Under the pieces are notes generated by a model. It did not search any database and was not told the origin of the DNA. It saw nothing but the letters and a program-made list of their open reading frames with translations. Of a DNA stretch of 64,000 nucleotides, positions 23,380 to 34,052 are shown one piece after another; positions within the stretch are counted from its first letter, which is position 1, and every line of letters starts with the position of its first letter. Both the position numbers and the translations under genes were made by a program. The stretch is from Mrakia gelida. Lineage: Eukaryota; Basidiomycota; Tremellomycetes; Cystofilobasidiales; Mrakiaceae. The stretch covers positions 1,116,001-1,180,000 of the forward strand of contig BRON01000009.1 of assembly GCA_024345305.1 (NCBI GenBank). The letters run 5' to 3'.

Positions 23380-25373
23380 GATTAACCGATAACGGCGACG
23401 AGGATGTTCTGTTGTAGAAGGGAAGGAGGAAGAGAGGGAGGGGTCAGATGAGAACGAACGAGCGAACGAGCGAGGAGGGAAGGAGGGGATTGAACTGACC
23501 TCGAGATCACCCGTCGTCTCTCCCTTCACCCTCGAAGCCATCGACTTTCCGTACATCCTCTGGTAGGCCGCCTTGACAGCAGCCCATCTAGGCTTGTCCC
23601 AGTGTCCTCGGATGATTCGCCACGTCCTGGAAAGAGACGACGAGGGAAAGGGGAACGAAGCGAGGGTCAGCTCGCGTGTCGGTTTCTCGCTCCTTCCTTC
23701 GAAGAAAAGGAAAAGGTTTGGTACTCACAGCCTCTCATCCTTGGTTCCCATTCCAGCCATAGCCCTTTCAATCATGATAGCGTCCCGATCCACTCCCTGT
23801 CCGTCTCGCTCAGCAGCCTCAGCGATGTAGAGCAGCGCGTCCTTCATGTGTCCTCCAAACTCGCTGTCGATAGCCTGGGAGAGAGTCTTCCCGTGTCGAG
23901 AGTGGTACTCCCTCGAGACGGCGGCGAGGTGAGGAGGAGATCGAGTGATCATCACGGACGCAAGTTTGATCTCGTCCGTTCCCATCCTTCCAGCTCCTCC
24001 TTTGTAGAGCTCCTGGACGTCGTTGGTGACCTGCTGCTGGTTGATGAAGCCGGACTCGTCTCGTTGGCCGGCGAGAGCCATGAGGAAGATCCGCTGCGAG
24101 AGAGAAAGAAGAAGAAGAGCGTGCGAGAGCGAGTGTCAGTCGGGACGAGATGCGTCTTCATTTTCGATCTCCTTGACTCACCTCAGTCTTGCTCGAGAGC
24201 TCTCCTTTGACGAGGTTGGTGACGTCCGATCCTAGAAGAGCCTTGTAGGCTTGCTTGAGGGTGTGACTGAGGTCGAGGTCAAGGACGGAGAGGGAGATGT
24301 CAGCGAGTTCGAGACGCGACCTCGAGCTCGAGAGTAGGATAGGAGACTCACATCTCAAGGTTCGTTCGAGTCATCAAGAGCTCAGTAAGAAGGTCCTCGT
24401 GAGTTCCGAATCCCTTGCAGGCCTAGAGGTATGCAACGCAAAACGAGCGAAAGCGAAACGATACGATCAGCGAACACATCCTCCCTCCCTCTCTCTCGCT
24501 TGCCCTCGCACTCACCCTATCCACAAGCCAAAGATCCCACCCGAGAGGTCCCAAAGCCAGTCCTCGGAGAGCAAACTCAAAGTCTCCCTTGGTCTCCTTC
24601 TCGATAACGTCGATCAGCGTTCGTCCGACCTGGACACAAAGCGAAAGCGAAACGAAGGTCAGCTCGACCTTTCTCCTCCTCCCTCTCTCCCTCCTCCCTT
24701 CCAACTCGTCCGACTTCGAACTCACCTGAGCCTCGAACGACTTCCCCAACGCATGCATCTGAGACGCCGTCAAGGGTGCCAGAACAGCGATCATAGCTTT
24801 CTCGTCGGTTCCGAATCCCTGAACGAACCGCAAAGGACAAAGGGAAGGGAAGGGGAGGTGAGCTCGCGGGACGGGAAGGAAGGAGGCTGAGCTGAGCTTC
24901 GAGTTGAAGACTGACTGACCTTTGTAGCTTTACGAATTCGGTCGGCATCGAATTGAGGGTTGTAGTTCTGAACCGGGTAAGGCATCGGAAGACCCATCCC
25001 TTCCAAGGGGACGATCTCAGTGCCTAAGTACCAGAGTCCTCCAGCTTGAGCTTGTTGAGGAGGGTACTGCTGGTTCTGCTGTTGTTGAGGGTATCCCTGC
25101 TGAGGATACTGCTGTTGCTGTTGTTGTTGACCGTACCCCTGCTGAGGGGGAGGAGCGCCGTACTGGTCTGAAGAAGGACGGATGGATGGATGGAAGTCAG
25201 GACGAGGAGAAGCTCAGATGGACGGGTGGATCCATGAACGAACTTGACGGAGGAGGTCCTCCGTTCCACTGCTGCTGAGGAGGAGGACCTTGGTTGTTGT
25301 ACTGAGGCTGAGGAGGGCCGCCTTGGTAAGGAGGGTAGTAAGGCTGCTGAGGAGGTTGGTTGTTCCAGGACAT
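23380..25373 (-). CDS. Annexin with Pro/Gln/Tyr-rich N-terminus
   Basis: ATG at 25373; stop at 23380. The N-terminal 100 or so residues are a disordered tail rich in Pro, Gln, Gly and Tyr (QQPYYPPYQGGPPQPQYNN), followed by four annexin repeats. Visible type-II calcium-loop motifs include GFGTDEKAMIAVL (repeat 1), GFGTHEDLL (repeat 2), GRMGTDEIKLASVMITRS (repeat 3) and GMGTKDERL (repeat 4). Repeat helices show LIDVIEKETKGDFEFAL and LKQAYKALLGSDVTNLVKGE. The C-terminus is VKGETTGDLEQNILVAVIG, as in fungal annexin C proteins. Family role: calcium-dependent binding to acidic phospholipids at membranes. The Pro/Gln/Tyr tail is typical of fungal and alpha-giardin-like annexins and may drive self-association. 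About eight introns. Confidence 0.9.
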
Positions 25374-25603
25374 GGCGAGAGAGACGATGAGGGTTGGCGG
25401 ATCGAGAGAGAGGCTGTTCGAGTTTCGGAAGGAGAGCGAGAATGGGAAGTCACCGGCTTTCCAGTTCCTGTGATGCCGAGACGCGTGAGTTTTTTGCGTA
25501 AAATTTATGGCATGAGGTTCATAAAAGAGCTGTGAGAGGAGACGTATAGCGTTACAGAGGTGTAAGTATGGGGAGGAGGCGAAGGGAGAGCTTGGTCGTT
25601 CGT

Positions 25604-26960
25604 TCAACCCAGGACGTTCGATTTCGACTTCTTCTTGGGTTTCGAGGAGAAGGAGCGCCAGTCACTGACCTGAGAAGATGACGAGCAGAGCGCAGGGGAG
25701 AAGCAGGCGATCGTTAGTGAACGGGATCGAATGGTGGGATGCGAGGAGGGAGGGAGGACGCGGGATTGGACTCACTCTCGCGTCTCGATTCTCTGGAGGC
25801 AGCGAAACAGAAGCAAGGAAGCGAGTGTCAGCCGAAGGTAAGGATGCCTCCAGACGTCTCGGTACGAGATGAAACGATGAACTCACCCTCCCAGTTCTTC
25901 TCGGCCTCCTTCTTCCTCTTCCTCGCGTTGATCTCCTCGTCCTTCTTCTGAGCTTCCAGTCCCTCGTTCGCGAGCGTCATCTTGATGGCCCTGGAACACA
26001 TCAGACCGATCAAAAGCAATGTCAGCATCTTCCTTATCCCTTTCCCTCGCCTCCTCAACGCGTCGACCCAGCAAAGCCCAAGAAACAAACGAGCAGGGTG
26101 AACTCACTTCCTCCTCGCGACCTCCTCGTCGATCAAGATGTCCCTAACCTCCTTCAGCACTCTCAGCCTCCAATCCCCTGGCAGCGCAGGATCTGAGTCG
26201 AGCGTGGTGTTGGGTAAAGGTGGGGTGAAGGCTTTGAAGAGGGTCCGACGAGCAAAGAGGATGACTTCGTCGAGGGAGGCGCGAGACTCGGTTGTTGAGA
26301 GGGATCCTTCAGCCTGGGAACGATGCGAAGCGAGAGGATGGAAGAAATGATGAGCTACGAGCAAGGACGAGGAGACCAGCAAAATCCTAGAGTGGGAAGT
26401 ACGAACCTTCTTGAGCCAGTCGAAAGCCTGAGGAGAAGGGCAAAGGGAAAGGAGGTCGAAGGTGAGCTCGGGAGTCGAGGGGAGGGAGGAAGGAGGAGTA
26501 CGAAACGACTTACCTCTACACCTCTGTCGTGTTTGAACTTATCTGGATGGATCATGAGTGACTTCTTACGGTACTGCTTCTTGATCTCGCTCTCTGAGAC
26601 GTCGAAGGGAAGGTCGAGAACGTCGTAGGGACTGGGAGGGGAGGGAAGGAGGAGCTCGAGATCAGCTTTTGAAGTTGACCTCGTTCTTCGTCTGTGATGA
26701 GGCCCGATGGACGAGAGTGGTAGAGAGCATGGGACTGACTTTAGCTTGAAGGACTTGATGATTCGTTCGACCTGTGTAGGGAAGGGGAAGATGGGAAGCG
26801 AGCGAAGTGGTGAGCTTGAGCTTCGACGCAAGAGAGCGAAGGGAGGAGGGATTGGGAAGCTGACCTCGAGCTCCTTCATGAAGTTGTTCGCTTCTATAGC
26901 CACATCTCGATCGTTGATGGGAGGAGCGGAGGATCCCGACGCGGTAGAGGACGAGGCCAT
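25604..26960 (-). CDS. SPF31: J-domain protein, DNAJC8 / Spf31 homologue
   Basis: ATG at 26960. After a short Ser-rich start and [10 protein letters not shown], the J domain reads [19 protein letters not shown] and [17 protein letters not shown], with the HPD motif that stimulates Hsp70. The rest matches DNAJC8: a Leu/Arg helical region ([18 protein letters not shown]), a charged helix ([11 protein letters not shown]) and the terminal NRDARVSDWRSF followed by basic residues, paralleling human NWEETREGRV. Stop at 25604. Spf31/DNAJC8 is found in spliceosomal complexes; a splicing role is carried over from orthologues. Seven or more introns. The start lies 167 bp from that of the divergent Nudix gene. 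Confidence 0.85.
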
Positions 26961-27127
26961 CTTGAATAAGACCCGAAAGAGAAGCGAGGGGAGGGGAGGG
27001 CGGCTGGTCGTTGAAGGAAGCTCGAAAGTCGAGTTCCCTTCTTGCCATCAACGCCGACGACCAAATCAGGAGATATATACCGAAACCAACCTCTCAGACC
27101 CAACTTCTACATCCCATCTAGCCCATC
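26961..27127. promoter_or_regulatory. Compact bidirectional promoter
   Basis: 167 bp between the start codons of SPF31 (minus) and the Nudix gene (plus). It contains GATATATACCG (27070-27080), an AT-rich spot that could serve as core promoter. Both transcripts must start within this span. Confidence 0.5.
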
Positions 27128-28618
27128 ATGACTCAAGTCGACCCGATATCGTCTCTCCCGTTGACCCCTCCAGCTTCGCATCCTTCGACTCCTCCTTCCC
27201 CAACCGACATTCCTCCCTCCCTCCTCGCTCAACTCTCACCACAAGCTCGAGAAGGGATCATCAATCTCGCAGCATACACTCCACCGACTCTTCGCAAAGA
27301 GTCAGTCCCCCTTAACTCTTCAGATCTACTAGAATCGTCCTCATCCTGAGCTCGCACGAGCTGACTCTCCTCCCTCCTCCGCTCCCTCCCTCAGCTTCGG
27401 AAAGGTTAAGAGGGCAGGCGTTCTCGTAGCTCTTTTCGAGAGACCAGAGTCTCCAGGTCTCAGAGTCTTGCTTACTACGAGATCCAAAAACCTCAGGTCA
27501 GTTTGCTCTTCCCCAAAAAATCGAGAGAGACGTGAGTCGCCGAAACCTGAGCTCACTTTCCCATCCCTCCTCCCTTCTGTTTCGATCTTTACTTTTCACT
27601 TGAACAGGTCTCACCCAGGCCAGACTGCTCTGCCAGGAGGGAAGATGGATCCTACGGACCCTTCACCAGAGTTCACAGCTGTTCGTAGTCCTCTCACTGA
27701 TCCTCTCGTCTTGATGTTCGTCGACGACTCGAGCTCACTCGTCTCCGTCATTCTCTTCTCCATCATGCAGCGCCGAGAAGCCCACGAGGAGTGCCTTCTC
27801 CCCCCATCCCCAGATCATCCTCTCATCCACACCCTCCCTTCCCTCGCTCCATTCCTCTCGAAGTTCGGTCTCGTGGTTCACGCCTCGCTCGTCTTCGTCG
27901 CGTCCTCTCACCTCATCGACGCGCTCGTCGCTTCGCCCGACGAGGTCGATCATATCTGGGAGGTCCCCTTGGAGAGCTGCCTGGATATTGGGTACTGGCC
28001 GAAGCTGTTGGGCGCGACCGGGGAGGGGCTGGAGGACGGGGTGCTGAGCAAGAAGGGTGGGGAGGATTGGTTGTACGAGGAGGATGTGTACTCGACGACG
28101 GATACGGAGTGGAAGGTACGTCGCAACTTCTTAGGCTGTGTTTATGTGAGCGTCTGTTGAAGGAGAGATGGCTCGAGGTGCGAGACGAACCAGCGAACGA
28201 CCACGAGAGCTGATCTTCGACGCGTCGCGTCTTCACTTTTACTTTTCCTCGGTCACTCCACCCTCAGGCAAACACCCTCTACAGGATGCATCGTTTTCGA
28301 ACGACTTCAACACCTCTCAAAGGTCTCACATCCGACATCCTCGTTCGTCCCTCTTCCTCTCCTCCCTCTTCCCTTGTCCCTTCCCTCCCTCTTTCCTCCC
28401 CGCTTACCCTTCTTCTTCTCCCACCCCATCTTCCGCCCCCTCCCCAGATCGAAACCGCCACCCTCGCCTTCGCTCGCCCACCAATCGGCTTCACTCGCTT
28501 CCCTCCAGGTCAAGATCGCTCGACCTGGGACGTCGCCATCGATTTCTGCGTGAACGAGAGTCTGGAGGAAGGGTGGGAGGAGAGGAGGAAACTTAGAGAG
28601 AGTAAGGTGCAGCACTGA
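27128..28618 (+). CDS. Nudix hydrolase, PCD1/NUDT7-like CoA diphosphatase
   Basis: ATG 27128, stop 28616-28618, six or so exons. After a Pro/Ser-rich start: REGIINLAAYTPP, then GVLVALFERPESPGLRVLL, then the Nudix box split by introns: HPGQTALPGGKMDPTD, SPEFTAVR, then EAHEECLL. This fits G-x5-E-x7-R-E-x2-E-E, giving the metal-binding glutamates; the position after the box has CLL rather than the common IGL. The CoA-specific upstream signature (LLTTRSKNLRSHPGQ) is present. Homologues are peroxisomal and cleave CoA and its oxidised or acylated forms. The C-terminus ends SKVQH, not an obvious PTS1 signal. The 3' part (WDVAIDFCVNESLEE) contains the usual C-terminal helix. Confidence 0.85.
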
Positions 28619-29395
28619 GCGTTGGGCGGAGGGCAGTCGAACGAGGCAAGCTGCCCGACGCGTCGAGAAGCTAGAGTCGTCTTGCTTTTCGAGAGAGCGG
28701 AGGAGGGAGAAGGAGAGCGCGTAGATTGATGGCTCGTATTTAGATATGTTTAATGTGAAACAGGGTTTCGAGAGCGATCTGGGGATGAGCTGAGAGAGCG
28801 GAAGAAAGGAGAAGAGGAGAAGGTCAGATTCGGCGAAGAGACGGAGGGCGAGGGGAAGAGCACCGTTAGACGAACGAGGTTTGGTGAAGGATTTGGGCGA
28901 GAAAGGTCTGAGAGTGAACCGGATAGGGATGGAAGTCGATGCGAGGTCAGCTCGTGGCTCTACGGGGATAGGGAGGAGTGAAAGCGCGAACATGGTGGGG
29001 TCCGGTCATTTGAACGCAACGAACAGTCTCGCGACGGACTGGCGAGCGAGGGGACGACGATTGGACTGGAGAGCGAGGTAGATTATATCTGGGTAGAAAG
29101 AGGTGCGTCTGTGTTAGGGAAGGATGGCTCTGAAAGAGTCGGAAGGCTAAGAGGGGAAACTCACGCGAAGACGGCGATGCTGTAGAACGAAACGGACGAG
29201 GCGAGTTCGATTGAGAGCGAGGGATGCGAAGGATGGACATGTTGAGGGAAGTACGAGGGTATGACGGAGTGTCGGTATATAGACAAGGACGTGATGAGTG
29301 GGAGAAGACGATCTGGGGACAGCAGGACAGATGTCAAAGAGTCAGTTTCGTCGTTGGCAGGAGAACGAACGAGGAGGACAACGAGAACTCACTTC
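28619..29395. other. Intergenic region with a weak small-gene candidate
   Basis: 777 bp after the Nudix stop. Apart from the minus-strand candidate listed next, there is a GACGCGTC at 28657 and an AT-richer 3' UTR-like stretch at 28730-28760. No strong coding signal on the plus strand. Confidence 0.4.
28885..29240 (-). CDS. Candidate small spliced gene
   Basis: ATG 29240 sits in good context (CAACATGTCC) shortly downstream of a TATATA-containing stretch. Exon 1 (29165-29240) reads MSILRIPRSQSNSPRPF, resembling a mitochondrial presequence. A GTGAGT donor at 29164 and a CCCAG acceptor near 29088 follow. The next segment reads IIYLALQSNRRPLARQSVAR, and a third exon after CTCTCAG near 28913 would end within 50 bases. 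The product would be 50-70 residues. It could be a small mitochondrial protein or only a transcribed leader; no family recognised. Confidence 0.25.
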
Positions 29396-30473
29396 TCAGT
29401 ATGAGATATCGCGAACTACGAACGAGATGAGCTCCATTCTTCCCTCTACCTGATCAGCTCCAAGCTTCTCGACAACCATCGTCTGGAACTCCTGCTTGAC
29501 TCGCTCCATCTCTTCCTCCGTTCCCAAAACGACCTCGACGCGACCGATCCTAGGGTCAGGAAATGCTATGATCCCAAACCCTGCATATTGATCAGGAGCA
29601 ACCGTGAGATCTTCCATCGCCGATGTCAGAGCGAGCGAGCGTTCTCCCGACTTCCCGAACGGCAGAGGAAGCTCGTACGAGATCGACCATCTCGGCGAGG
29701 GGAAGAAGTCCTTCTGCAACATTACCGCGAAGGTCGCGTCCCTGAGGGTGACATGACGAAGACGAATCCAGGAGTCGAAGTAAGATCCGCTGGTTGGGAA
29801 GTGGAAATCGCTTTCACCGTCGTGAGGTGGCGGAAGGAAGGAGATGGAGATGGGGTTGAAGAGAGTGAGGAAGGAGGTGAAGTGGGATCGAAGCTCGTCC
29901 AGCTTCGAGAGCGGAAGCACTACGGAAGGAATACCCACGCCTCGAACCACGAGGAGAACCACCTCCAGGGTCGTCGCGCATCGTTCTGCGTGGAGAGGAG
30001 AGAAGACCCAGTGATCGTCGGCGACGAAGGTGAAGGTCTTGATTTGGGAGAGGGAGAGGTGGGCTTCGACTTGAGCTGACGAGCTCGTTTTCTGCAGAGC
30101 AAGAGAGTTGAAGGGTGTGTCAGATCATCAGTTGGTCCTTCTGTGCGTAGTGAGAGAGCCTTCGTCAAACGATATGAAAGGCAAGGAGAGGAAGGAACGA
30201 ACGAACCCTCTCGCAGAAGAGCTGACCCAATCGCTCAAATCCAACGATCTCGACGATCTCGACGTTCTCGTAGAGAAGCTCCGAAGCGATCTCGAGGAAT
30301 GCAAGACTCGCTCGGGAGCATGATGCGAGAGTTCCGGTGTCGGCGAGGACGAGGATGTGTCGTTTTATCTCCATGGGAAGAGGAGGGAAGGGAAGGAGGG
30401 GGGGAGAAGGGAAGGAGGAGGAGGAGGAGGGGGCGACCTCGTTGAGGGATTGAAAAAGGGAGGAGACGTCCAT
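29396..30473 (-). CDS. F-box-like protein, paralogue 3 of 3
   Basis: ATG 30473. Exon 1 contains PLPMEIKRHILVLADTGTL and LAFLEIASELLYENVEI, nearly identical to the paralogue at 15316, followed by an extra V-E-I caused by a 9-bp tandem duplication (30245-30263). The intron after a CER motif is in the same place as in the other two copies. Exon 2 includes LSLSQIKTFTFVADDHW, LTLFNPISISFLPPP, WSISYELPLPFG and RIGRVEVVLGTEEEMER, and ends FVVRDISY with stop 29396-29398; a GTGAGT donor lies 5 bases beyond. The start is head-to-head (348 bp) with a monocarboxylate-type transporter. SCF substrate-receptor function is inferred from the F-box-like segment only. Confidence 0.6.
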
Positions 30474-30821
30474 TCTTGAGCTTGATCGATGAGGGAAGAA
30501 GATGGCTTGGAGGAGTGTGGTCGGGGAAGTAAAGAGAAGGAAGAAGTTTGTTCGAAGCTGGTCGTTGAGGAGAAGGAGAGAGGAGGAAGAGAAAAGGCGA
30601 GCTGCCCGTTTTCGCTCCTTCCCTCCGAGTCACCTTTCCTTTCTCTCGTCATCCCACCAACCGCCATCTCGTTTCTTTTCTCGCTTCTTCTCTCTTTGAT
30701 CCCTTCTTCAGCTCCTTTCACTCGCCCTCCTCAGCATTTTCTCCCCTCCTTCGCCTTTTCGTCAACCTCAACGCTCGACACCCCCCGCGGCCAACACCGT
30801 CGACTCCAGAGACAACTTTTG
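30474..30821. promoter_or_regulatory. Divergent intergenic region, F-box-like / transporter
   Basis: 348 bp between two start codons. The transporter side is a CT-rich leader (30600-30770). No specific factor site is recognised. Confidence 0.45.
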
Positions 30822-33599
30822 ATGGACGAAATCGACAGCAAGAAGGACCCTTCACCTTCGACACGAGGCACAACCTACGAGCCTGAGCTGGAGAAGAGTG
30901 AAGCCTCGAGAGAAGTCGTAGATGGACCTGACTCGGTGGAGAGAGCGTTCGACGAAGAGGCAGCGGTCGAGGACGAGAAGATCAGCTTCCCTGAGGGAGG
31001 AAGAGGTTGGTTCGTGGTAGCAGGAGCTGTGGTGAGTCTGATGTTTCCTACTTCGGGGAACCTATACTGGTAGGACGTCGAGGAATCGACCCAAGAAGGG
31101 TAGTGTCGAGCTCATCGAGAACGCATGAGCTCGAGCTCGCGGCGGCTTTCCTTCCTTCCAGTCCTGCCTCTCTCAACTCTACTGCTCCTCCGAAGAAGCC
31201 CTAAGCTGACCCATGTTCCTTTTGTTACCCTAGCATATGACATTCGCGACCTTTGGATTCACAGTGAGTTTTCCTTCCCTCACAGTCCCTCTTTCTCGGT
31301 CTTTCAAAGAGCGCCGGACGAGTTTCTCGAGTTTCTCGTTCTGACTCGCCTGGCTGTCTCTTTTCTTTTAGAACGGCTGGGGAGTCTTCCAAGCGTACTA
31401 CGAGCAGGATCTGTTATCCACTTCCAGCTCTTCGTCGATGTGGGCTCCTTTTCTTGCTCGCAACTTCTGCCAGCTCCGGTCCTCCAAACTGACGACTTCG
31501 TTTTCGTCCGTCCTTCTTCGCAGAGCCTGGATCGGTAGCTTGCAGTACTGCTTGATCCTCTTACCCGCAGTTGGTGAGTATCGGAACACTTCTCTCGAAG
31601 CGTGGACTGGGTCTGAAGCCGAAGGGAGCTGATCAGATCGTCTGCTTCGCCTTTCGCGACGCGTCTTCGTTCCAGGCATGGGACGTCTGCTCGACAAAGG
31701 CACCTTCATCGTACCGTACACCATCGCCGCCATAACATATACAGTATCCATTGTTTTGACTGCGCAGTGTCGAGCGTACTACCAGTGAGCACGTTTTTTC
31801 GAGTTTTGAGGACGAGCTGATTGCTCACCATCTCTCCTTCTCGCCTTCCTCCTTCCTCTACAGATTCGTTCTCTGCCAAGGGATCTTACAAGTGAGCATG
31901 AATGGGCGGGAAGCGTGACTGGAACTTCACTGACTCCGTTCCTCCCGTTCTCAGGGACTCTCTGCTGGAGGTGAGTCGAAACGCGTCGCTCCTCGAACTT
32001 CTGCCATCCGCTCGAGTTTGACTGAGCTAATCCGAGATGACTATCTCGTCTTTCACTCTTCCAGTCATGTACGGCCCGACTCTCGCTCTCATCTCGCACT
32101 GGTGTAAGTTCTTTATTCGTCGCTCGTCTCGAAAGACGCGTCGTTGATCGTCGCTTCTTCCCTCTCATCTCTCCAGTTCACAAGAAGCGAGCTCTCGCTT
32201 ATGGAGTCGTCGCATGCGGCAGTTCAGTCGGTGGAACCATTTTCCCGATCATGGTGCGGAAACTGATACCAATCATCGGGTGAGGAGATCGTCTTTTCCT
32301 TTGCCTCGCTGCTCTTCGCTTGCGACTCTCGCTAACCTTTCCGTCTCGTCTTTCTGCTCTCTTCCAGATTCCAATGGACCATTCGAGCATGTGCACTCGT
32401 CATCCTGTACTGCGTGGCCTTCGGATGGTGTACGCTTCGACCTCGACTCGAGCCTAAACACTCCCCAGGAGGTCTCTTCAACTTCGCGGCTTTCCGTCGG
32501 CCTGCCTTCGCGTAAGTTGTGGCTCCAATTTGACCCTGTCCATCTAGATACGCTATCAACCCATAGCTGATCCCTTCTCATCGCTTTTCCTCTCGCCTTC
32601 GTCCTCGCGTCGTCTCGTCCTTCTTCCTCCAGTCTCTACGTCCTCGGCTGCTTCCTCGTGATGGTCGGGATCTATACTCCGATAACGTGAGCCGTCTTCC
32701 TTCCATCTCCTTCCTCTCACATCCGATCTCACCTCCGTCTTCACGCTCGTCCTCCTCGCGAAAAAAGATACCTCGACGTAGCTGCAGCTCAAATCGGTCT
32801 TGGCGAGTTCTCGTCCTACCTCATCGCCATCGTCAACGCCTTCACGCTCGTCGGCAGACTCTCCACTGGGCTTTTTGCCGATAAGGTGAGCCTCTTCTCG
32901 TCGGGTTGGGCTCGAGAAGGCGAAAGTGCTGGAACGCGTCGCGTAGCTGATCTTTCCGTTCCTTCGTTCACCTTCAGGTCGGACCAGTCAACATCCTCAT
33001 CCCCTTCAGTGTCATATCTGGTGTCTTGGTAAGTCCTCAAGTCCCAAGAAAGCTCCGAATGATCCACGTCCGTATCGAGATCCGACGACGACCGAAGCGC
33101 TGACCGTTTCTCGTCGCTTGTCTCGTCGCGCACAGATCTTCGCCTGGCCCTTCTGCCTTTCGAAAGCTAGCCTGGTCGTGTTCTCGTCACTGTTGGGTAT
33201 CTCAACAGGGGCCTTCGTCTCACTGTTCTCGCCAGGAGTCGCTCAGCTCGGAGAGGTTCGTGTTTTGTCACTTGGAGACTCAGGTCGACGTTCGCTGACC
33301 TCCACCTGCTTTCTCCTCCCAGAGTCACGACCTCGGTCGTCGAATGGGCATGCTGACTACGTGTCTCGCTTTTGCAGCGCTAATTGGTCCCCCTATCTCT
33401 GGAGCGTGAGTTCTGTCCCTCGCTATCTCGACTCTACGTCGACTCGTCGCTGACTTTCGTCTTTTTCTCCAGAATCCTATCATCAACGAACTCCTTCCTC
33501 GCCGTAGCCTCCTTCGCGGGACCTGTGGTACTACTCGGAGCGCTGGTCATGGCGGTAGCGCGTTGGGCTCTGCTCGGGAAGTGGTTGGGGAAGATGTAG
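30822..33599 (+). CDS. MFS transporter, fungal monocarboxylate (MCT/Mch) type, copy A
   Basis: ATG 30822, stop 33597-33599, about sixteen short exons. The acidic N-terminus (about 60 residues) ends ISFPEGGRGWFVVAGAV, the D/E-G-G-x-G-W motif of the MCT family. Following exons: HMTFATFGFT, NGWGVFQAYYEQDLL, AWIGSLQYCLILLPAVG, then LSAG from a 16-nt exon (31955-31970), VMYGPTLALISHW, KKRALAYGVVACGSSVGGT, FQWTIRACALVILYC, a central loop LRPRLEPKHSPGG, then the second half IGLGEFSSYLIAIVNAF, VGRLSTGLFADK and IGPPISGA. Expected to have twelve membrane segments at the plasma membrane; the substrate (monocarboxylate, riboflavin or other) cannot be told. It is paralogous to the gene at 46431-49282. Many introns carry GACGCGTC. 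Confidence 0.85.
31955..31970 (+). other. 16-nt exon of transporter copy A
   Basis: GGACTCTCTGCTGGAG lies between a TCTCAG acceptor and a GTGAGT donor. It is required to join the LQ codons to VMYGPTL in frame. The same 16-nt exon, with synonymous differences, occurs in copy B at 48035-48050. Confidence 0.75.
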
Positions 33600-34052
33600 G
33601 AGGGGAGTTTGTGTTCGACTCTTAGCGTGTTTTTACATCAGAACAAGGAACCTTTAATCATATATCTAGACTCTCAGCACTTTAATCTATCTACACATCT
33701 AGGAATGAGCTTAATCATAAGCGTTCGAGGCAGCGGATGGGAGGTGAGAAAGGTATTCGCGTCCCGCGTCGAGGCTGGTCGAACTTCCTTGTTCGTTCTC
33801 GAAAATCTTACACTTTCGCACATTCCGAGCTTCTTCGTCTTCTCAAGGGTCGAAGACCCGATCACGAGAAAGTCTTCCCCTACCTTGTCGATTAAATCTA
33901 AAACCCCAAGAAGCTGTGAAAGCGGAGGAGGGAGGCGAGCGGATTGATCCAGAATTTCGAGGGAAGGATCAACCAACCTCCCAACCACTCTCTCCCTCTC
34001 CCCCCCTTCCCTTCCCTCCCTCCCCTCCCCTCCTCCTCCTCCACCACCAACC
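33600..34052. other. Intergenic region with CT-rich NSR1 leader
   Basis: 453 bp. The left part is AT-rich (TATATCTAGA, ATCTATCTACACATCTAG near 33660-33700) and fits the transporter 3' UTR. The right part (33975-34050) is almost pure C and T, a pyrimidine-rich leader as seen in front of highly expressed ribosome-related genes. Confidence 0.5.
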
